A stretch of DNA of 6,250 nt from Actinomycetes bacterium (GTDB lineage Bacteria > Actinomycetota > Actinomycetes > Actinomycetales > Demequinaceae), in assembly GCA_023428185.1 (NCBI GenBank), contig JAEYYZ010000177.1, positions 1 through 6,250 of the forward strand. Direction: 5' to 3'. A program made the position numbers and the translations under genes. The notes under the pieces were generated by a model. It made no database searches. It worked only from the letters and a program-made list of their open reading frames with translations, and was not told the origin of the DNA. Shown one piece after another: positions 1-5,381 of this stretch; positions within the stretch are counted from its first letter, which is position 1; each line of letters starts with the position of its first letter.

Positions 1-7
1 CGCCGAT

Positions 8-13
8 TAGGCT
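8..13 (+). promoter_or_regulatory. Candidate -10 element for a leaderless punA transcript
   Basis: TAGGCT fits the actinobacterial -10 pattern TANNNT and is followed by exactly six bases and then the ATG at 20, so transcription would start on or next to the A of the start codon. No Shine-Dalgarno competes with this reading. The -35 region lies outside the window. The same spacing occurs before add on the other strand (TAGCCT, six bases, ATG). This is an inference from sequence pattern only. Confidence 0.4.
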
Positions 14-19
14 CAAACC

Positions 20-814
20 ATGACCGCAACCGCATTGGCTCACGAGGCCGCCGCACAGATCGCGCACCGTACAGGAATCGATACTCACGACATCGCGCTG
101 GTTCCAGGTTCAGGGTGGGGTGGGGCCACTGAACTCATTGGCGAGGAAGTCGCCAGCATCCCCGCGAGCGAACTCCCGGGTTTTCATGGACACGCCATAC
201 CGGGCCATGAACCCACTATTCGGTCCCTTCGCACTCAGCGCGGTAAGTCGGTGCTGGTGCTTGGCGCGCGAGCGCACTTCTATCAAGTGCGGGATGCGGG
301 CAAGGTGGTGCATGCGGTTCGAGTTGCGGCCGCAACAGGCTGCACCCAACTGGTTCTCACCAATGGGTGTGGCTCCACGCGCCCGGAGTACGGCCCTGGC
401 TCGGTAGTGCTCATTGCCGACCACATCAACTACACGGCAGCAACGCCGCTTGAAGGCGCCACCTTTGTGGATCTTTCTGAGGTTTACTCCGCTCGGTTAC
501 GCGATATCGCGCGATCGATTGACCCCGCTTTGCCGGAGGGCGTCTACATCCAGTTCCCCGGCCCGCAGTACGAAACCCCGGCAGAAGTACGCATGGCAGC
601 TACGTGGGGCGCCAATCTCATCGGGATGTCCACGGCGCTAGAGGCGATCGCCGCACGCGAAGCAGGCCTCGAGGTGCTGGGCCTGTCGTTGGTGACCAAC
701 TTGGCAGCAGGCATCGGCGGTACCTTGAATCACCAGGAGGTGCTCGATGCGGGGCGTGAAGCAGGGCCGCGCATTTCTCGGCTCTTGGCGGACATCGTCC
801 AGGCCATCTCATGA
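20..814 (+). CDS. punA: Purine-nucleoside phosphorylase (trimeric, PNP/MTAP family)
   Basis: Phosphorolyses purine (deoxy)nucleosides to free base and (deoxy)ribose 1-phosphate in the cytoplasm. The 264 residues match the trimeric low-molecular-mass PNP family in length and motif order. Seen: phosphate-binding loop PGSGWGG (29-35, Ser31), FHGHAIPGH (55-63), GARAHFYQ (82-89), LTNGCGS (113-119), GPQYETPAEV (181-190) with Glu185, GMSTALEA (202-209) and VTNLAAG (225-231) with Asn227. By family knowledge Glu185 and Asn227 are the purine-binding pair (Glu201/Asn243 in human PNP), and an Asn there favours 6-oxopurines (inosine, guanosine). The ATG at 20 is the sensible start; only 19 upstream bases are visible and they hold no good Shine-Dalgarno, but a TANNNT element sits six bases upstream. 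The stop overlaps the next start as ATGA. The M. tuberculosis homologue is called deoD, although that symbol elsewhere means the hexameric enzyme. Confidence 0.95.
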   Translation: MTATALAHEAAAQIAHRTGIDTHDIALVPGSGWGGATELIGEEVASIPASELPGFHGHAIPGHEPTIRSLRTQRGKSVLVLGARAHFYQVRDAGKVVHAVRVAAATGCTQLVLTNGCGSTRPEYGPGSVVLIADHINYTAATPLEGATFVDLSEVYSARLRDIARSIDPALPEGVYIQFPGPQYETPAEVRMAATWGANLIGMSTALEAIAAREAGLEVLGLSLVTNLAAGIGGTLNHQEVLDAGREAGPRISRLLADIVQAIS

Positions 815-2535
815 CCGAGACCGACCCCCTCGTTCTGCGGGCCCAAGCATGGATCGACGACGACCCCGATCCGCAGACGCAAACTGAGCTCCGTGGCGTG
901 GTGCAGGCGTACACGGCGGGTGTCAACGGCGCCGGGGATGACCTCGCAAGCCGCTTCAGTGGGTTTCTGGAGTTTGGCACCGCAGGCCTTCGCGGACAGA
1001 TTGGTGCAGGCCCCAACCGCATGAACCGTGCGGTCGTGATCCGCGCCGCAGCGGGGCTGGCCGCCTACCTCACCGAAACCTTGAGTGCCGCGGGCCATAC
1101 CCCCAGCGCGCGAGTGGTGATCGGTCGTGACGCACGCCATGGCTCTGACGACTTCGCGGTGGACACGGCGGCAGTCATGATCGCAGCCGGTCACGAGGCG
1201 TTGCTCCTCCCCCCTGCCTTACCCACCCCGGTGCTCGCCTTTGCCGTGCGTGCGCTCGGCGCCGATGCCGGAGTCATGGTCACGGCTTCACACAACCCTC
1301 CGCAGGACAACGGCTACAAGGTGTACCTCGGCGGACGAGTGGTGACGGACGCAGGTCAAGGTGCGCAGATTGTGCCTCCCTATGACGCCCTCATCGCATC
1401 CCATATTGCCGGCGTTGCGAGCGTGGCATCGGTGCCGCGAGCTGAGAGCGGCTGGCAGGCCCTGGGCAACGACGTGGCCTCCGACTACATTGCGGCAGCC
1501 GCGACGACTATCCCTGCCCCCAGTGAAACGGTCCCCGGGGCGCGCGCCGCGCTACGTATTGTCTTTACGCCGATGCACGGAGTAGGCGGCGAGACGCTGC
1601 GGGAAGCGCTCGCGGCGGCGGGATTCACCGATGTCCACGCCGTTCTTGAACAGGCGCTACCTGACCCGGACTTCCCCACCGTGGACTTCCCCAACCCCGA
1701 AGAACCCGGTGCTATCGACTTATCCCTGGAGTTGGCGCAGCGCCTCCACGCGGACCTCGTGATCGCGAACGATCCCGACGCTGACCGCTGCGCAGTCGCC
1801 ACCCTCATCAACGGCCAATGGCAGATGCTGCACGGCGATGTCGTGGGGTCGCTGCTCGGGGAACACCTTGCACAGCGCTCGGCGGGGTCTGGCGGAGTTC
1901 TTGCCAACTCGATCGTGTCGTCGAGGCAGTTGGCCGCGATTGCCAAGCGTCACGGTCTCAGCCACAAGTCCACCCTTACGGGCTTCAAGTGGATTGCGCG
2001 GGAACCCGGCTTGCTCTACGGGTACGAGGAGGCGCTCGGCTACTGCGTGGCTCCCAGTGTGGTGGCCGACAAAGATGGCATCACTGCGGCGCTCGTCATC
2101 GCTGACATGGTGGCTTCCCTTAAGGCTCAAGGACGCACACTGACCGATGCTATTGATGACCTTGCACGAACGTACGGCGTGTACCTCACTCGCCAGGTTT
2201 CAGCACGATTCACGGATGTGTCCCTCATAGCGCCCACCATGGAAGGAATCCTGGCCGGCCCACCCACGTCCTTGGGCGGCTCCTCTGTCATTGCCGCCGA
2301 AGACATGGCCCAAGGCATCGATGGCTTGCCGCCCACCACAGGGGTGCGGATCACCACTGAGGCTGGCTTCCGGGTGATCATTCGCCCGTCGGGTACGGAG
2401 CCGAAAGTCAAGGCCTACCTTGAGGTCATCACGCCCGTCCAAGGAGACAATCTCGGCGCGGCGCGCAACGGGGCCGTGACTGCGATGGATGCACTGGAAG
2501 CCGACGTCAAGATTGCGCTCGGCCTGGCCAACTGA
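811..2535 (+). CDS. pmmB: Phospho-sugar mutase, probable phosphopentomutase (PGM2/PmmB-like)
   Basis: A 574-residue alpha-D-phosphohexomutase-superfamily enzyme. All four hallmark loops are seen: catalytic phosphoserine loop TASHNPPQDNGYK (158-170, Ser160), Mg-binding NDPDADR (320-326, Asp321/323/325), sugar-recognition GYEEALGY (404-411), and phosphate-binding RPSGTEPK (525-532). The N-terminal FGTAGLRG (55-62) and the length place it with the PGM2/PgcA-type branch rather than the shorter (about 450 residue) ManB/GlmM type. Human PGM2 of this branch is a phosphopentomutase. Lying directly after a nucleoside phosphorylase, with deoC and deoA opposite, it most likely converts (deoxy)ribose 1-phosphate to the 5-phosphate; glucose or mannose phosphates are alternative substrates, and the M. 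tuberculosis homologue carries the name pmmB. The ATG overlaps the punA stop as ATGA with no strong Shine-Dalgarno, so translation is probably coupled. The stop abuts the stop of convergent deoC. Confidence 0.92.
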   Translation: MTETDPLVLRAQAWIDDDPDPQTQTELRGVVQAYTAGVNGAGDDLASRFSGFLEFGTAGLRGQIGAGPNRMNRAVVIRAAAGLAAYLTETLSAAGHTPSARVVIGRDARHGSDDFAVDTAAVMIAAGHEALLLPPALPTPVLAFAVRALGADAGVMVTASHNPPQDNGYKVYLGGRVVTDAGQGAQIVPPYDALIASHIAGVASVASVPRAESGWQALGNDVASDYIAAAATTIPAPSETVPGARAALRIVFTPMHGVGGETLREALAAAGFTDVHAVLEQALPDPDFPTVDFPNPEEPGAIDLSLELAQRLHADLVIANDPDADRCAVATLINGQWQMLHGDVVGSLLGEHLAQRSAGSGGVLANSIVSSRQLAAIAKRHGLSHKSTLTGFKWIAREPGLLYGYEEALGYCVAPSVVADKDGITAALVIADMVASLKAQGRTLTDAIDDLARTYGVYLTRQVSARFTDVSLIAPTMEGILAGPPTSLGGSSVIAAEDMAQGIDGLPPTTGVRITTEAGFRVIIRPSGTEPKVKAYLEVITPVQGDNLGAARNGAVTAMDALEADVKIALGLAN

Positions 2536-3237
2536 CTAGTAGGAGTCGCCGCCCGCGGGCGTGCTGCTCGAGCCCTCAGCATCCAAGCCATCTAGCACTG
2601 CCTTGGTCCCGGACAAGCCAAGGCGGGTAGCGCCAGCTTCCACCATAGCCAGGGCATCGGCCGCGGTGCGGATACCGCCCGATGCCTTGACTCCCAGTCG
2701 CGGGCCCACCGTTTTGGCCATGAGGGACACGGCGTGCACCGAGGCTCCGCCAGCGGCGTGGTAACCGGTGGACGTCTTCACAAAGTCTGCACCAGCGGCC
2801 TCGGCGGCCTCGCACACTGCCACGATGGCCTCATCACTGAGTGCCGCTGATTCGATGATGACTTTGAGGATCTTGCCGTGGGGCACCGCGGCCCGTACGG
2901 CCGCAATGTCTGCCTCAACCTCGCTGTAGCGGCCGGCCACTGCGGCGCCTACATCAATGACCATGTCCACCTCGTCGGCGCCGTCGGCGATGGCTCGGGC
3001 CGCCTCGGCAGCCTTCACTTCGCTCTTGTGCTTGCCAGAAGGGAACCCACAGACGGTGGCCACGGCCACCCCGGCGGGTGGAGTGAGCGGAAGCATGGAG
3101 GGTGAGACACATACGGAGAAGACGCCCAGCGTGGCCGCTTCAGCTAGCAAGTGCTCGATGTCGTCTGCGGTGGCTTCCGGCTTGAGCAGCGTGTGGTCCA
3201 CCATGTGAGCGAGCTGCGCGCGGGAGATGCTTGCCAT
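2536..3237 (-). CDS. deoC: Deoxyribose-phosphate aldolase
   Basis: Class I aldolase that cleaves 2-deoxyribose 5-phosphate to acetaldehyde and glyceraldehyde 3-phosphate, the exit step of deoxynucleoside catabolism. From the ATG at 3237 it is 233 residues, normal for DeoC. Seen: DHTLLKP (14-20), CGFPSGKH (63-70), DEVDMVIDVG (88-97) with Asp91, FVKTSTGY (152-159) with Schiff-base Lys154, VKASGGIR (183-190) with Lys184, and the phosphate-loop region GATRLGLSGT (202-211). These correspond to E. coli Asp102, Lys167 and Lys201. The protein ends in a Ser/Gly-rich tail with C-terminal Tyr233, like the E. coli enzyme, whose terminal Tyr259 reaches the active site. The frame is open to an ATG at 3276, but that start adds a 13-residue unconserved leader overlapping add. 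The 3237 start leaves 4 bases after the add stop and has GAAGGG seven bases upstream. Probably co-transcribed with add. Confidence 0.95.
   Translation of the reverse strand: MASISRAQLAHMVDHTLLKPEATADDIEHLLAEAATLGVFSVCVSPSMLPLTPPAGVAVATVCGFPSGKHKSEVKAAEAARAIADGADEVDMVIDVGAAVAGRYSEVEADIAAVRAAVPHGKILKVIIESAALSDEAIVAVCEAAEAAGADFVKTSTGYHAAGGASVHAVSLMAKTVGPRLGVKASGGIRTAADALAMVEAGATRLGLSGTKAVLDGLDAEGSSSTPAGGDSY
2550..2561. repeat. 12-base GC palindrome near the convergent gene junction
   Basis: CGCCCGCGGGCG is a perfect palindrome 15 bases past the pmmB stop, inside the codons of the DeoC C-terminal tail. It could form a short hairpin in either transcript, but no T-run follows on either strand. Its position at the meeting point of two convergent genes without an intergenic region is the only reason to list it as a possible weak bidirectional terminator. 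It may simply reflect Gly/Ala/Pro codons. Confidence 0.25.
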
Positions 3238-3241
3238 GTCC

Positions 3242-4315
3242 TTACCCTTCGAATCCAAAGTCTTCAACCACAGCATCGGCTAATGCTGCCCGGTCGTCAT
3301 ACGGAAGGAACGCTCCCCATGCTGCGGTGAGTGTTGCCTCAAAGAGATCCTCGGCGGTCCACCGGGCCTCGCGTACCAGCGCCTCAAACTCGCCCGTCAT
3401 GCTCACTCCTGAAACCAAGCGGTTGTCGGTGTTGATGGTCACCGCAAAGCCAAGGTCGCGCAGGCCGGAGATGGGGTGTTCAGCGATGGAGCGAGCCGCG
3501 GCGGTGTGCACGTTGGAGGTGGGGCTGCACTCGAGCGGGATCTGGCGGTCTAGGGCGTCCTGGGCCACCACGCCCAAGGTCGGCTCGTCAGAACCAAAGC
3601 CTTCGATATCCTCATGAATCCGCACTCCATGCCCCAAGCGGCGCGCAGACCCAAGGCCGAGTGCCTCACTCAGGGAGGAAACACCGTCGGCTTCACCAGC
3701 GTGAATGGTGACGGGCGTGAGGGATTCACGCAGTAGCGCAAAGGCCTCGCGGTGACGTGACGGCGGGAAGCCCAATTCAGGCCCAGCGATGTCAAAGCCC
3801 ACGCAGTTGACGCCCCGGTTAGCTACCGTCAGTTCCGCGATCTCGGTGGCACGGTCAAGGTGGCGCATGGCGCACAACAACGCAGCAGCGCGGATGGTGC
3901 GGCCCGCCTCAGCGGCCTCCGTCACGCCCTCCTCGATGCCTTGCTGCACCGCCTCCACCACTTCTTGCAATGAGAGCCCGCCGGCAAGGTGTTGCTCAGG
4001 TGCATACCGCAACTCCGCGTAGATCACGCCGTCTGCGGCCAGGTCCACTACGGCTTCACGCGCGATTCGCGTGAGGTTCGGGGCCGTCTGCATCACGGCC
4101 GTGGTGTGTGCAAAGGCCTCGAGATACCTCACCAAGTCCCCGGAGTTGGCGTTGGCCACAAAGAGCTCCTGTAGCACCTCTGGATCCGTAGAGGGAAGCT
4201 CGTGCCCAATCTCGGCGGCAAGCTCGATCAATGTCGCGGGCCGCAGTCCGCCGTCCAAGTGGTCGTGCAAGAGCACCTTGGGCATGGCTGCCAGATCGCT
4301 GTGGGAGAGAGTCAT
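3242..4315 (-). CDS. add: Adenosine deaminase
   Basis: Zinc hydrolase deaminating adenosine and deoxyadenosine to inosine and deoxyinosine, which feed the purine phosphorylase encoded opposite. The 357-residue length is typical. Seen: metal motif HDHLDG (17-22; His17, His19), FDIAGPE (174-180), TIHAGEA (203-209) with zinc ligand His205 and catalytic Glu208, RLGHG (226-230) with His229, LECSPTSN (261-268), and INTDN (294-298) with zinc ligand Asp297. The residue after Asp297 is Asn298, where animal and E. coli enzymes have a second Asp (TDD); from memory TDN is common in actinobacterial Add proteins, so loss of activity is not implied. An in-frame TAG nine bases upstream of the ATG at 4315 excludes an earlier start. 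Only GGAG two bases from the ATG resembles a ribosome site, while TAGCCT six bases upstream suggests a leaderless message. The stop is 4 bases before deoC. Confidence 0.94.
   Translation of the reverse strand: MTLSHSDLAAMPKVLLHDHLDGGLRPATLIELAAEIGHELPSTDPEVLQELFVANANSGDLVRYLEAFAHTTAVMQTAPNLTRIAREAVVDLAADGVIYAELRYAPEQHLAGGLSLQEVVEAVQQGIEEGVTEAAEAGRTIRAAALLCAMRHLDRATEIAELTVANRGVNCVGFDIAGPELGFPPSRHREAFALLRESLTPVTIHAGEADGVSSLSEALGLGSARRLGHGVRIHEDIEGFGSDEPTLGVVAQDALDRQIPLECSPTSNVHTAAARSIAEHPISGLRDLGFAVTINTDNRLVSGVSMTGEFEALVREARWTAEDLFEATLTAAWGAFLPYDDRAALADAVVEDFGFEG
3245..3250 (-). promoter_or_regulatory. Ribosome binding site deciding the deoC start
   Basis: On the minus strand GAAGGG lies seven bases before the ATG at 3237 and overlaps the last codons of add. 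Together with the 4-base spacing from the add stop it supports the 3237 start over the ATG at 3276. Confidence 0.5.
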
Positions 4316-4321
4316 GTCTCC

Positions 4322-4352
4322 AGGCTAGTCGCGGTAGAGGCGCGTCGCTCAA
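4322..4352 (-). promoter_or_regulatory. Candidate promoter for add-deoC
   Basis: On the minus strand the -10-like TAGCCT (4322-4327) lies exactly six bases before the add ATG at 4315, placing the transcription start at the start codon. A -35-like TTGAGC (4347-4352) lies upstream with a 19-base spacer, a little longer than the usual 17-18. If real, add and deoC can be transcribed apart from deoA and the papain-like gene. Pattern-based inference. Confidence 0.35.
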
Positions 4353-4393
4353 CGCCGATGTCCCGCCTCGCGACGCTTCCCTACCCATCGGCG
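4337..4393. repeat. Interleaved short inverted repeats upstream of add
   Basis: The 82-base gap between the papain-like gene and add (4316-4397) contains three perfect inverted pairs: GAGGCG 4337-4342 with CGCCTC 4364-4369; GCGTCGC 4342-4348 with GCGACGC 4370-4376; CGCCGATG 4353-4360 with CATCGGCG 4386-4393. The left arms and right arms occur in the same order, so the pairs cross one another and cannot form one simple hairpin. There is no T-run, so a classic terminator is unlikely. They overlap or lie upstream of the candidate -35 of add and could be operator half-sites, alternative RNA folds, or chance in GC-rich DNA. Confidence 0.3.
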
Positions 4394-4397
4394 CGAG

Positions 4398-5381
4398 TCA
4401 CGCGCGCCGCTTGGGCAGCACGGCCCAGGTCACCCGAGACCAATGACCGAGGGCGGGGTGTGGGCCCGCCTGCGAGGCGTGCAACCTGGCCACGGGCATC
4501 GGAATGACGCGCCCCGCTCCAGGCTCATACACCAAGAGATCGTCTCCATCTCGCCCCACCACCAACACCACGTGTCGCGGTATGACCGCTTGCAACCCCT
4601 GAGCCGAATCGCCCCCCGTGTAGAGCGGAACCGGAATACCATCCGCTGTGGCTGCGCTCGCGTGCGCGATAAGCCCGTTCACCTCAAGCGGGTTGCGATC
4701 GTCGATCATGCGTCCCTGAAACCGGACACCGGCAAACCTGATCGAATTGTCGATGCGCCACGGTGGCGTACCCAGGGCGCGGGGCCAGGGAAAGGGGCCC
4801 AGCGCCCAGCGCGTCGCTTCGCGGTGTATTTCTCTCTGCAACGAGCGCCACCGCTCGCTGACAGTCCGCACTTCTTTGGTAAGTACCTCAGTCACCAACG
4901 GCTCAAGAGGGACATAGCCACCCACGTGCCTACCCGTGAGCACCCATAGGGCCACAAACGGGTCGCCCATCATGAGCATCATGCCCAGCGATGCAGGACC
5001 ACACGTGGTGCCGTCCACTTGCTTGGCGGGCACGTTCACAAACGACACCGGACCCGCGCCGCGGTTGCCTATTGGATGGCGGACAGTTGCTCGCTCCTTC
5101 TCGTCCAAGGTGCTCCACGCACCGGCAAAGCTCGCTACCGCAGCCACGTGCGCGCCCGTCGCCACAGCGCGCCGCAACACCGGAGCATCGGCGCCCATCT
5201 CCTCGAACGCCACGTCCAGCGCCTTGCGGTCGGCGGCGCTTGCCCGCTCAAGCGCACGGGCCGCTGCCCGTGTGAAGACGTCGTCTGTGCGCGCATTGAA
5301 TGCGGGCGCTTGGAGCCACGGCCGCCGCACCCTCAGTACGGTGCCAGCGCGCGCTATGGGGGCAGTGACATTCCAGCCCAC
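4398..5381 (-). CDS. Putative papain/C39-like cysteine peptidase-fold protein, function unknown
   Basis: I do not recognise a named family. The 327-residue protein has an alanine/arginine-rich, probably helical N-terminal part (about 25-110) and a C-terminal region (about 112-323) arranged like a papain-fold C39-type peptidase: FVNVPAKQVDGTTCGPASLG (114-133) with Gln121 six residues before Cys127 at the start of a hydrophobic helix, then PRHVVLVVG (268-276) with His270, then LLVYEPGAGRV (282-292), where Glu286 stands where these enzymes usually have Asp or Asn. Between them is an insertion rich in Trp/Pro (WPRALGTPPW, 199-208). No signal peptide, transmembrane segment or Gly-Gly transporter partner is visible, so it is probably cytoplasmic. 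The start is GTG, immediately after and in frame with the deoA TAA, without a Shine-Dalgarno; GTG at codon 18 (5330) is an alternative. It probably shares the deoA message. It could be a protease, amidase, transferase or inactive homologue. Confidence 0.75.
   Translation of the reverse strand: MGWNVTAPIARAGTVLRVRRPWLQAPAFNARTDDVFTRAAARALERASAADRKALDVAFEEMGADAPVLRRAVATGAHVAAVASFAGAWSTLDEKERATVRHPIGNRGAGPVSFVNVPAKQVDGTTCGPASLGMMLMMGDPFVALWVLTGRHVGGYVPLEPLVTEVLTKEVRTVSERWRSLQREIHREATRWALGPFPWPRALGTPPWRIDNSIRFAGVRFQGRMIDDRNPLEVNGLIAHASAATADGIPVPLYTGGDSAQGLQAVIPRHVVLVVGRDGDDLLVYEPGAGRVIPMPVARLHASQAGPHPALGHWSRVTWAVLPKRRA

Noticed and set aside
618..1194. Minus-strand open frames opposite the punA-pmmB junction
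   Set aside because: They lie opposite conserved residues of two clear enzymes and have no family features or ribosome site.
3238..3276. Upstream ATG extension of deoC
   Set aside because: The 13 extra residues are not part of the conserved DeoC N-terminus and would overlap the add coding end; the ATG at 3237 has better spacing and a ribosome-site match.
4316..4397. Rho-independent terminator between the papain-like gene and add
   Set aside because: Inverted repeats are present but interleaved, with large loops and no T-run in either direction.
4443..4949. 168-codon + strand open frame opposite the papain-like gene
   Set aside because: Arg/His/Pro-rich composition with no domain; the minus-strand frame has a continuous fold-like motif pattern and fits the operon spacing better.
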